A stretch of 6,528 nucleotides of DNA from an uncultured Porphyromonadaceae bacterium (GTDB taxonomy: Bacteria > Bacteroidota > Bacteroidia > Bacteroidales > Muribaculaceae), in assembly GCA_947175715.1 (NCBI GenBank), contig CAMWOD010000064.1:1-6528 (forward strand), given 5' to 3'. The notes beneath the pieces were generated by a model that was given only the letters and a program-made list of their open reading frames with translations, had not been told where the DNA came from and searched no databases. Each line of letters opens with the position of its first letter. The stretch's first letter is position 1. Positions 1-5,714 of the stretch are shown one piece after another. A program made the position numbers and the translations under genes.

Positions 1-187
1 TTATAAAATCCGTACTGCCCGCGAAAGACTTAATCTTACACAAGAGCAATTGGCTGAACGAGTGGATAAAAAAAGACCGTTCATATCCAAAGTAGAAAAT
101 GATGGTGAGAATATAACCCTCCGCACTCTCTTTGACATCGTAGAGCGTGGATTAGGAGGGCATCTCAAAATCAGCTTTGAGTTTTAA
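1..187 (+). CDS. HTH (XRE/HigA-like) DNA-binding protein, probable antitoxin, 5'-truncated by window edge
   Basis: This is an open frame from base 2 to a TAA at 185-187, giving 61 visible residues; the start lies outside the window. It carries a classic XRE/HTH_3 helix-turn-helix: ARERLNLTQEQLAERV forms the first two helices, followed by KKRPFISKVEND as the turn and recognition helix, then a conserved support helix (TLRTLFDIVERGLGG). The short basic-amphipathic tail (HLKISFEF) resembles Bacteroidetes HigA-like antitoxins, which sit just after a RelE/HigB-type toxin and repress their own operon. The toxin is not in view, so the antitoxin role is inferred from protein style only; a solitary XRE regulator is the alternative. 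By hand count the visible gene is about 40% G+C with several AGA, ATA and AAA codons. Sampled 60-base stretches of the neighbouring genes come to about 58-62%, which hints at acquisition. Confidence 0.8.
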   Translation, partial: YKIRTARERLNLTQEQLAERVDKKRPFISKVENDGENITLRTLFDIVERGLGGHLKISFEF

Positions 188-236
188 ATCCATTTCAATT
201 TTATAGCACCTGATAAAGGGCTAATTTTTATGCTAA

Positions 237-269
237 ATTACCACCCCGTGGTGGGCACTGGGTGGTAAT
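237..269. terminator. Perfect 10-bp stem hairpin between convergent genes, candidate bidirectional terminator
   Basis: ATTACCACCC (237-246) and GGGTGGTAAT (260-269) are exact reverse complements around a 13-base loop. The element lies between the stop of the plus-strand HTH gene (187) and the stop of the minus-strand phosphorylase gene (297), the expected place for a shared terminator. On the minus strand the stem is followed by an A/T-rich stretch (TTAGCATAAAAATT), a weak substitute for a U tract. On the plus strand it is followed by G-rich sequence with no T run. Intrinsic termination is therefore plausible for the minus-strand gene and less so for the plus-strand one. Confidence 0.5.
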
Positions 270-296
270 GGGGGATAGCACTAAAAGCGACAAATG

Positions 297-1172
297 TTAG
301 AGGCGGTCGATGACGGTGGCGATGAGATCGCGCATGGCGGTCTTGTAGTTGGGGGTAACGTCGTGACGCATGCGGTTGGCAATAATAGAGCATACCGTCA
401 TGGCGCGGTGACCAAGCAGAGCACTCAATCCCTGGAGCGGTGCCGACTCCATCTCGTAGTTGGTGATACGACGACCGTGGAATTCGAATTCTTCAATGCG
501 GCGGTTAAGATCGGGATTGGCAAGAGGCAAACGTAGTTCGCGCCCCTGTGGACCGTAGAATCCCACGGCCGAAATAGTATTACCGCGCACCATATCGTCG
601 CGCCCTATCTGGTCAACGAGGTCGGAGTGTGCATTGACCACGTAGGGCTTGGCCCACAGCGGATTCCAGTCAGTGTGCTTGCATAGAGCGTGCTCGAAGT
701 CGAGGTCGGCCACCTCATTGCGCCCGGCGTAGTAGTTAAGTACGCCATCGAAACCTATAGCTTTCTCTGCAATTACAGGTGTGCCAAGTATCAGTTCGGG
801 CTGCAGAGCGCCTGAAGTACCTATACGCACCATCGACAGCTGGCGGTGCTTATCACGCACCTCACGGGTGGCGAAGTCAATGTTGGCCAGAGCGTCAAGC
901 TCGTTGATCACGATGTCGATATTGTCGGGGCCTATGCCATGACTTAAGCACATGATTGGCTTACCCTTGTAAGTGCCTCCGATGGTGTGAAACTCGCGCG
1001 ACTGCACTTCGAAAGTACGAGTATCGAAATGCTCAGCCACCATATTTACTCGCGCCGGATCGCCTACGAGGATTATACGGTCGGTAAGCTGCTCGGGGAG
1101 CAGATGGAGATGAAACACCGAACCATCGGCATTGATTATCAACTCAGAGGGAGCAATTATCTTTTTGGTCAT
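297..1172 (-). CDS. udp: Uridine/nucleoside phosphorylase
   Basis: The product is predicted to cleave uridine (or a related nucleoside) with phosphate to the base and ribose-1-phosphate in cytosolic pyrimidine salvage. The 291 residues carry the PNP/UDP phosphorylase family landmarks in order: GDPAR at 37-41 (phosphate binding), GIGPDNIDIV at 79-88, VRIGTSGAL at 115-123 (phosphate and ribose contacts), a YGPQGREL loop at 206-213 with Gln and Arg where uridine phosphorylases bind uracil, and NYEMES at 238-243 (the Met-Glu pair that holds ribose). It is about 40 residues longer than E. coli Udp, as I recall for Bacteroidetes homologues, with the excess mainly at the N-terminus. The ATG start (complement of 1170-1172) leaves a family-like N-terminus, and a candidate promoter lies 36-66 bases upstream. 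It is downstream of dprA by 68 bp on the same strand. Substrate preference for uridine over other nucleosides is inferred from the Gln/Arg loop and overall similarity. Confidence 0.9.
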   Translation of the reverse strand: MTKKIIAPSELIINADGSVFHLHLLPEQLTDRIILVGDPARVNMVAEHFDTRTFEVQSREFHTIGGTYKGKPIMCLSHGIGPDNIDIVINELDALANIDFATREVRDKHRQLSMVRIGTSGALQPELILGTPVIAEKAIGFDGVLNYYAGRNEVADLDFEHALCKHTDWNPLWAKPYVVNAHSDLVDQIGRDDMVRGNTISAVGFYGPQGRELRLPLANPDLNRRIEEFEFHGRRITNYEMESAPLQGLSALLGHRAMTVCSIIANRMRHDVTPNYKTAMRDLIATVIDRL

Positions 1173-1207
1173 GTTGTGGAGGATATTAAATTTAAGTTTA
1201 TAACAAT

Positions 1208-1238
1208 CAAATGTGGAAGCAAGTTGAGCTGTTGTAAA
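1208..1238 (-). promoter_or_regulatory. Candidate Bacteroidetes-type promoter for the phosphorylase gene
   Basis: Read on the minus strand, TTTA (1235-1238) is followed by 19 bases and then CACATTTG (1208-1215). The Bacteroidetes primary-sigma consensus is TTTG, 19-20 bases, TAnnTTTG, so each box has one mismatch. The element lies wholly in the 68-bp gap after the dprA stop and would put transcription start roughly 25-30 bases before the ATG. This suggests the phosphorylase can be transcribed apart from dprA. It was identified by eye against a short consensus. Confidence 0.4.
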
Positions 1239-1240
1239 GT

Positions 1241-2347
1241 TCAGGCAATGCGGTATCTATTGCCTGGGAGGGATAGCAGCACTCCGTTGAAATCGAGCTC
1301 TACCAGTATGGGTAGCAGCTGTGATATAGGGATGTTCAAGTCACTCGATATACGGTCGATGGTTGTGGCATCACTGCTGCGGGTTATGTAGTCTACGATG
1401 CGCTGTTGCTCGGGGTCGAGTATCAGTGGCAACGATCCCTGTTCACCCTCCTCACGGCGCACAGGCCAATTCATCACCGACAGGATATCTTCGGTCGACG
1501 TGACGAGCTGAGCTTTGCTCATGGCTATCAATCGATTGCAGCCTGCGCTATAAGTATCTGAGGGGCGACCAGGCACGGCCAGCACTTCGCGGTTGTTGTC
1601 AAAGGCTATCCTCGCCGTTACCATAGCGCCACCTTTTACAGCCGATTCAACCACAATAAGCGAGTCGCACATCCCTGCCACAATGCGATTGCGAGCCAGG
1701 AAGTTGCCGCGATGCACCACCGCATCCGACGGATAATCGGTGAGCAAGGCTCCGCCGTCGCGCACCATCTTTGCGGCAGTGTCGCGATGCTGGGCAGGGT
1801 ATAGCGTAGAAAGCCCGTGGGCAAGCACAGCCGCCGTGGGCACACCATGCTGTATCGACGACCGATGGGCCGCGATGTCTATGCCGTAAGCCAGGCCACT
1901 TACCACCAACAAGTCGTCGACGTTGGCCGCAAGTTCACTTATCATGTCGTCAACCCATCTCACACCCGATGCTGTGGCATGGCGTGTGCCTACTACCGAA
2001 ATAACCTTCGAGGCATTGAGGTTGCAACGGCCCAGAGCGTAAAGCATCAGCGGAGCGCCAGTACTCTCGATAAGTCGCTTGGGATAAGCTGCATCGGTGT
2101 AAAAAAGTGGGTGTATATTGTGGTCAGCGATAAACCGAGCCTCCTTTTCAGCCCTCTCCATTGCCTTAGAGCGTGCCTCGGCGGTAAACTTTTTGCACTG
2201 TGTCAATGATGCCAGCTCAGCAGCTGAGAGCGTCATCACGTGCTGCAGCGAGCCAACACGCTCAATCAGTGCCTGAGCATGCGCCGCATCCATCCCTGTG
2301 AGAAAGGTGAACGCTAATTGCTGTACAAGTACATCATCGTCAACCAT
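1241..2347 (-). CDS. dprA: DNA-processing protein DprA (SMF family)
   Basis: DprA binds incoming single-stranded DNA in the cytoplasm and loads RecA during natural transformation; in non-competent bacteria it is widely kept with an unclear role. The 368 residues have the usual three-part layout. An N-terminal helical SAM-like region spans about 1-70. The extended Rossmann core follows, with SVVGTRHATASG at 117-128, SGLAYGIDIAAH at 150-161, RGNFLARNRIVAGM at 213-226, KGGAMVTARIA at 238-248 and the VPG/GCNRLI pair at 258-274. A C-terminal winged-helix domain occupies about 311-368 (ILDPEQQRIVDYI onward). Length and motifs are complete. The ATG is 13 bp after the thioesterase stop, so the two genes probably share a transcript from the promoter near 2789-2819. 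No other competence gene is in view, so active transformation cannot be inferred. Confidence 0.95.
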   Translation of the reverse strand: MVDDDVLVQQLAFTFLTGMDAAHAQALIERVGSLQHVMTLSAAELASLTQCKKFTAEARSKAMERAEKEARFIADHNIHPLFYTDAAYPKRLIESTGAPLMLYALGRCNLNASKVISVVGTRHATASGVRWVDDMISELAANVDDLLVVSGLAYGIDIAAHRSSIQHGVPTAAVLAHGLSTLYPAQHRDTAAKMVRDGGALLTDYPSDAVVHRGNFLARNRIVAGMCDSLIVVESAVKGGAMVTARIAFDNNREVLAVPGRPSDTYSAGCNRLIAMSKAQLVTSTEDILSVMNWPVRREEGEQGSLPLILDPEQQRIVDYITRSSDATTIDRISSDLNIPISQLLPILVELDFNGVLLSLPGNRYRIA

Positions 2348-2360
2348 CTCACATCAAAAT

Positions 2361-2765
2361 TTACTTGCTGATGTATTCTGCAAACGCCTCGGCCATAGCG
2401 TCGCCGCGCGAAGGCTGCCCGTCAACTACCGACACCACCGTCACCTCGGCCTTTACGGCCTGCACTCCATCCTGATTGAAAATATCCTGATGGAAAATGA
2501 ATCGAGGACCGCGCCGCTCCATCCACAACTTCGACACAGCGGTATCGCCCGAACGGAGCGAATGCAGGTAGGTCACATCATTGCGACGCACCACCGGCAT
2601 CCAGCCACGGCGGTTCATCTCATCCCAAGTGAGCCCGGCATACTCGCAAAACTCATGACGTGTGTGCTCAAGGTAGTGTATATAATTAGCGTTGTTGACT
2701 ATGCCTTGGGCATCCAGCTCATAGTCGCGCACCTTTATCGGCACCTCAAAAATATATTTATCCAT
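2361..2765 (-). CDS. Acyl-CoA thioesterase, 4HBT/YbgC-like hotdog fold
   Basis: This 134-residue protein is the usual length for single hotdog-domain thioesterases, which hydrolyse acyl-CoA or acyl-ACP thioesters in the cytosol. The signature is RDYELDAQGIVNNANYIHYLEHTR at residues 13-36: Asp18 fits the 4HBT catalytic acid, followed by the G-x-V-N-N-x-x-Y hotdog helix with the Y-L-E-x-x-R extension typical of YbgC-like proteins. Asn24-Asn25 replace the Tyr-His often seen in proteobacterial YbgC, so the Tol-Pal link of YbgC should not be assumed. The central strand region (ERRGPRFIFHQDIFNQDG) completes the fold. It is the first gene of the minus-strand block and is read from a good promoter match 24-54 bases upstream. 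The natural acyl chain cannot be told from sequence. Confidence 0.88.
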   Translation of the reverse strand: MDKYIFEVPIKVRDYELDAQGIVNNANYIHYLEHTRHEFCEYAGLTWDEMNRRGWMPVVRRNDVTYLHSLRSGDTAVSKLWMERRGPRFIFHQDIFNQDGVQAVKAEVTVVSVVDGQPSRGDAMAEAFAEYISK

Positions 2766-2788
2766 AATAAGTAGTCGATTACAATTGG

Positions 2789-2819
2789 TAAAATTAATAA
2801 AATTTCATTACACCCCAAA
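2789..2819 (-). promoter_or_regulatory. Candidate Bacteroidetes-type promoter for thioesterase-dprA
   Basis: On the minus strand TTTG (2816-2819) is followed by exactly 19 bases and TAATTTTA (2789-2796), matching the Bacteroidetes -33/-7 consensus with a single mismatch in the last base of the -7 box. Predicted transcription start is about 15-20 bases before the thioesterase ATG. The element overlaps the -33 region of the divergent chrA promoter. Confidence 0.5.
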
Positions 2820-2834
2820 AATTCTTTAATTTTG
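2803..2834 (+). promoter_or_regulatory. Candidate Bacteroidetes-type promoter for the chrA-chrA-folC operon
   Basis: TAATTTTG at 2827-2834 is a perfect match to the Bacteroidetes -7 box TAnnTTTG. TTTC at 2803-2806, 20 bases upstream, is one base off the -33 box TTTG. Transcription would begin a few bases after 2834, near 2838-2844. The box contains the TTG at 2832-2834 that opens the longest reading frame of the first chrA gene, so it bears directly on where that protein starts. Confidence 0.5.
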
Positions 2835-2858
2835 CACGTAAATCAAAACTTCAAAACA

Positions 2859-3431
2859 TTGCTTTTCAATTTATTTCTTACATTCATGAAAATTGGCGCT
2901 TTCACCTTTGGTGGAGGTTGGGCCATGATATCCATTATCGAGCGTGAGATTGTCGACAAGCACAAGTGGCTTCGCAAAGATGAATTTCTCGATCTGCTCG
3001 CTGTAGCTCAATCACTGCCGGGAATTTTAGCGGTCAACATCGCCGTAGCCGTGGGCGATAAGCTGCGGGGCATGCGTGGCAGCTTGGCCGCCGCTCTTGG
3101 CACCATATTGCCATCATTTGTCATCATCCTTACCATAGCTATCTTCCTCACCCCCGACATCATCAAGAGCAATACCTACGTCAACCGCATATTCATGGGC
3201 ATCCGACCCGCCGTGGTGGCATTGATCATAGCTCCGGTCATCACAACGGCACGAGCGGCCGGAATAAACTGGCGCACGATTTGGATACCCGTCGTCACCG
3301 CCTTGTTGATATGGAGCGGATGGCCCATCATTTCCAATCCCATTCTGTTTATCGTGCTTGGAGGAGCCGGTGGATATCTGTGGTACGCACGGCATAATCT
3401 TGACAAGAAGAAAGGAGGTGAGTCGGCATGA
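2859..3431 (+). CDS. chrA: Chromate transporter (ChrA family) subunit, first of a split pair
   Basis: This is a short-chain ChrA (CHR) membrane protein, one half of a two-protein transporter. Known bacterial pairs export chromate, and many CHR proteins have no tested substrate. Seen here, counting from TTG 2859: a first hydrophobic helix running into KIGAFTFGGGWAM (about 11-23), IEREIVDK next to it, the AQSLPGILAVN loop (about 50-60), then about four further membrane segments and a basic tail ending in DKKKGGESA. The frame stays open up to a TTG at 2832 (199 residues), but that TTG lies inside a perfect -7 promoter box. TTG 2859 follows an A-rich stretch, keeps the first helix and gives 190 residues, the same length as its partner. 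ATG 2886 would lose half of the first helix. The start is therefore inferred, while the frame and stop are secure. It overlaps the next gene by 4 bp (ATGA). Confidence 0.88.
   Translation: MLFNLFLTFMKIGAFTFGGGWAMISIIEREIVDKHKWLRKDEFLDLLAVAQSLPGILAVNIAVAVGDKLRGMRGSLAAALGTILPSFVIILTIAIFLTPDIIKSNTYVNRIFMGIRPAVVALIIAPVITTARAAGINWRTIWIPVVTALLIWSGWPIISNPILFIVLGGAGGYLWYARHNLDKKKGGESA
3411..3420 (+). promoter_or_regulatory. Strong Shine-Dalgarno for the second chrA gene
   Basis: AAAGGAGGTG lies inside the last codons of the first chrA gene, with AGGAGG (3413-3418) ending 9 bases before the ATG at 3428. It closely matches the complement of the 16S rRNA 3' end. It fixes the start of the second gene and is unusual because Bacteroidetes genes, including the others here, mostly lack such a site. 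The same bases encode a Lys-Gly-Gly run, so coding pressure may contribute. Confidence 0.7.
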
Positions 3432-4000
3432 GCATTTACTTGAAATTGATATGGAGTTACCTGAAAATCGGACTTTTCGGATTTGGAGGCGGCTATGCAA
3501 TGCTGGCACTGATTGAACGTGAGATTGTGACCCCAGGGTATATATCCGAGCAGATGTTTACCGACATCGTGGCCATATCGCAGATGACTCCTGGTCCAAT
3601 AGGCATCAACTCGGCCACATACATCGGATATGTAGCACCTCACACAGTCGACCCATCAATGTCATCGCCACTTTGGGGGCTATTCGGCTCAGTGCTGTGC
3701 ACACTGGTGGTTGTTCTACCATCGTTCCTGTTGGTGGCCTACACAAGTCACATCATAGCCCGGCACAAGGATAGCGTCGTTATTAAGGGCATTTTTGCAG
3801 GGCTGCGCCCTGTGGTAGTTGGACTTATCGCATCGGCAGCACTGCTTCTGATGAACGCAGCCAACTTCGGCAGCGGCACCTACCAAGTAGCCTGGAGCAT
3901 AGGTCTCTGCATTGCTGCCTTTTGCACCGTATATTTCACCAAAGTCCACCCAATACTTATCATCATCCTTGCCGGAATAGCCGGTCTATTCATCTATTGA
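3428..4000 (+). CDS. chrA: Chromate transporter (ChrA family) subunit, second of a split pair
   Basis: This is the partner of the preceding gene. In known short-chain CHR pairs both halves are needed and insert in opposite orientations to form one transporter. The 190 residues begin with a hydrophobic helix ending in LKIGLFGFGGGYAM (about 12-25), followed by LIEREIV, and then the hallmark CHR loop ISQMTPGPIGINSATYIG (about 50-67). Three or four more hydrophobic stretches follow, including VLCTLVVVLPSFLLVAY, GLRPVVVGLIASAALLL and ILIIILAGIAGLFIY at the end. The TPGP loop is the canonical form, whereas the first subunit has SLPG. The 4-bp start/stop overlap and the strong upstream ribosome site point to translational coupling. 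The substrate is unproven: chromate is the family name, and sulfate-like oxyanions or another anion are possible. Confidence 0.93.
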   Translation: MSIYLKLIWSYLKIGLFGFGGGYAMLALIEREIVTPGYISEQMFTDIVAISQMTPGPIGINSATYIGYVAPHTVDPSMSSPLWGLFGSVLCTLVVVLPSFLLVAYTSHIIARHKDSVVIKGIFAGLRPVVVGLIASAALLLMNAANFGSGTYQVAWSIGLCIAAFCTVYFTKVHPILIIILAGIAGLFIY

Positions 4001-4001
4001 C

Positions 4002-5294
4002 ATGACCTATCAAGAGTCGCTCGACTTCCTTTACACACAGCACCCTCAATTTCAACGCGTAGGGGCTTCGGCCTATAAGCCGGGGCTCAGCCGCGTCATC
4101 CAGCTATCTGAGCAGTTTGGCAATCCACACGAGCAATTTAAGTCCATACACGTGGCTGGCACCAACGGCAAGGGTTCCACATCGTCGATGATAGCAGCCG
4201 TGCTCCAGTCGGCAGGCTACAAAGTAGGTCTGTACACATCACCCCACCTGGTCGACTTCCGCGAACGCATACGCATCAACGGCGAAATGATACCACAGAA
4301 TAGTGTGGTAGGATTCGTTGACCGATGGCAACACCTACGCTCTGAGCTGCCCGACCTCGAGCCATCATTTTTCGAGCTGACGATGGTTATGGCCTTTGAA
4401 TACTTTGCACAGGAGAAGGTCGATGTAGCTGTGGTTGAGGTGGGACTTGGCGGACGACTCGATTCCACTAACATTATCACGCCACGACTGTCGATAATTA
4501 CCAACATATCAAAGGATCACACCCAGTTCTTAGGCAACACACTACCGCAGATCGCAGCCGAAAAAGCGGGCATCATCAAGCCCCGGGTACCAGTGGTGAT
4601 CGGCGAGGCCGAAGGGCAGATACGCACATTGTTTACCGATGTAGCCCGCAGCAATCAATCACCTATATATTTCGCCGGCGACACACTATGGTATACCGAG
4701 GGCCAGCATCTGGAAGACGCAATCGCATACCACAATACCCCCTGGGGCGATTTATCATGCCCTCTTACCGGGGAATATCAACCCCGAAACGCTGCCACAG
4801 TGATGTGCGCTATTGAAGTGCTCACTCGTCAAGGGTGGCACATTTCAAAGCGGGCCGTCGCGCAAGGATTCTCCAACGTCGAGAAACTCAGCGGTCTGTT
4901 GGGCCGATGGACCACAATAGCCCATAACCCCACCACCATCGTCGACACAGGCCATAACGTGGGCGGATGGGAATATCTCGGCCCTAAACTTGCCTCCTAC
5001 GGCTCAAAACTCAGAATGGTAATAGGCTTCGTGGCCGACAAGGATGTCGACTCAATAATGGCACTGATGCCTCGCGAAGCTACTTATTACTTCACACAAG
5101 CCGGCATACCGCGGGCAATGTCGGCCGAAAGAGTTCAAGAGATTGGTGCGCTCCATGGCCTGCATGGCCGTGCATTCACCTCGGTAGCCGATGCGCTACG
5201 CACTGCCCGTAATGAAGCTGCCACCGACGAAGTGGTATTCGTAGGTGGCAGTACATTTGTGGTGGGAGAGGCCGTTGAGGCTTTTACCCGATAA
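4002..5294 (+). CDS. folC: Bifunctional folylpolyglutamate synthase/dihydrofolate synthase
   Basis: FolC is an ATP-dependent cytosolic Mur-ligase-family enzyme that adds glutamate to dihydropteroate and then to folates, making and retaining folate cofactors. The 430 residues are full length. Visible motifs in order are: VAGTNGKGST at 51-60 (P-loop, Mg-ATP), SPHLVDFRERIRING at 80-94 (the omega-loop/folate side typical of FolC), VVEVGLGGRLDSTN at 144-157, ITNISKDH at 166-173, and AAEKAGIIK at 185-193, where Lys188 is the residue carbamylated in the family. GEYQPRNAA at 257-265 is followed by the C-terminal ligase domain with DTGHN at 315-319 and VFVGGSTFVVGE at 412-423. The usual motif at 315 is DGAHN; Thr-Gly in place of Gly-Ala is, as I recall, a Bacteroidetes variant. 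The ATG follows the chrA stop by one base, so it is almost certainly the third gene of that operon. No separate promoter was seen. Confidence 0.96.
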   Translation: MTYQESLDFLYTQHPQFQRVGASAYKPGLSRVIQLSEQFGNPHEQFKSIHVAGTNGKGSTSSMIAAVLQSAGYKVGLYTSPHLVDFRERIRINGEMIPQNSVVGFVDRWQHLRSELPDLEPSFFELTMVMAFEYFAQEKVDVAVVEVGLGGRLDSTNIITPRLSIITNISKDHTQFLGNTLPQIAAEKAGIIKPRVPVVIGEAEGQIRTLFTDVARSNQSPIYFAGDTLWYTEGQHLEDAIAYHNTPWGDLSCPLTGEYQPRNAATVMCAIEVLTRQGWHISKRAVAQGFSNVEKLSGLLGRWTTIAHNPTTIVDTGHNVGGWEYLGPKLASYGSKLRMVIGFVADKDVDSIMALMPREATYYFTQAGIPRAMSAERVQEIGALHGLHGRAFTSVADALRTARNEAATDEVVFVGGSTFVVGEAVEAFTR

Positions 5295-5304
5295 TACTTA
5301 GACT

Positions 5305-5679
5305 TTACTTAGCGGCGATAACCTCTATCTCTACAAGCACTTGCTTAGGGAGCTCGCGCACTGCCACAGCCGAGCGAGCGGGGAATGGTGCTGTAAAGTT
5401 TTCGGCGTATACCTCATTCATGTCGCCAAACATGGCCATATCGGCAAGGAATACAGTGGTTTTCACCACATTGTCGATAGTCAGTCCGGCGGCCGCGAGT
5501 ATAGCCTTGATATTGGCTATTGACTGCGCCGTCTGGGCTTTGATACCCTCGGCTATGTTGCCAGTGGCTGGGTCAACGGGAATTTGTCCGGAGATAAAAA
5601 CGAATGGGCCCGCATTTATAGCCTGACTGTAGGGACCGATCGCACCGGGGGCATTGGTAGTAGCAATAGGATTTTTCAT
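5305..5679 (-). CDS. ridA: RidA family enamine/imine deaminase
   Basis: RidA (YjgF/YER057c/UK114) hydrolyses reactive enamines and imines, such as 2-aminoacrylate released by PLP-dependent threonine/serine dehydratases, protecting PLP enzymes in the cytosol. From ATG (complement of 5677-5679) the protein has 124 residues, the normal size. Landmarks are APGAIGPYSQAI at 10-21, FISGQIP at 28-34, QSIANIKAIL at 52-61, PFPARSAVAV at 98-107 with Arg102 matching the catalytic arginine that binds the substrate carboxylate, and a C-terminal VEIEVIA at 116-122 with the matching Glu117. The frame is open upstream to a TTG at 5718 that would overlap the yihY stop, but family N-termini begin just before the IATTNAPG region, so the ATG is preferred. 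It lies 35 bp after yihY on the same strand with no clear promoter between, and its 3' end faces folC at 10 bp. Confidence 0.95.
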   Translation of the reverse strand: MKNPIATTNAPGAIGPYSQAINAGPFVFISGQIPVDPATGNIAEGIKAQTAQSIANIKAILAAAGLTIDNVVKTTVFLADMAMFGDMNEVYAENFTAPFPARSAVAVRELPKQVLVEIEVIAAK

Positions 5680-5714
5680 AATGTGATCTTTACATGTATA
5701 GTTTATTACGAATT

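Noticed and set aside
294..536. 80-codon plus-strand frame at the end of the phosphorylase gene
   Set aside because: It is antisense to the conserved C-terminal part that includes NYEMES and has no motif of its own.
987..1391. 134-codon plus-strand open frame across the phosphorylase/dprA junction
   Set aside because: It is antisense to two clearly recognised genes, the translation has no family motifs, and the codon pattern follows the opposite strand.
2298..2774. 158-codon plus-strand open frame opposite the thioesterase
   Set aside because: It is a shadow of the thioesterase and the dprA start; the His-rich translation resembles no protein family.
2832..2858. TTG at 2832 as the start of the first ChrA protein
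   Set aside because: It lies inside a perfect -7 promoter box, so the transcript should begin after it, and the nine extra residues are polar and not needed for the first membrane helix. It is not fully excluded without transcript mapping.
3114..3643. Two overlapping minus-strand open frames within the chrA pair
   Set aside because: They lie antisense to well-supported membrane proteins and have low-complexity Asp/His/Cys-rich translations typical of antisense frames.
5691..5698. Palindrome TACATGTA upstream of ridA as a possible operator
   Set aside because: Eight bases is too short to be meaningful alone, and no second copy or matching promoter was seen.
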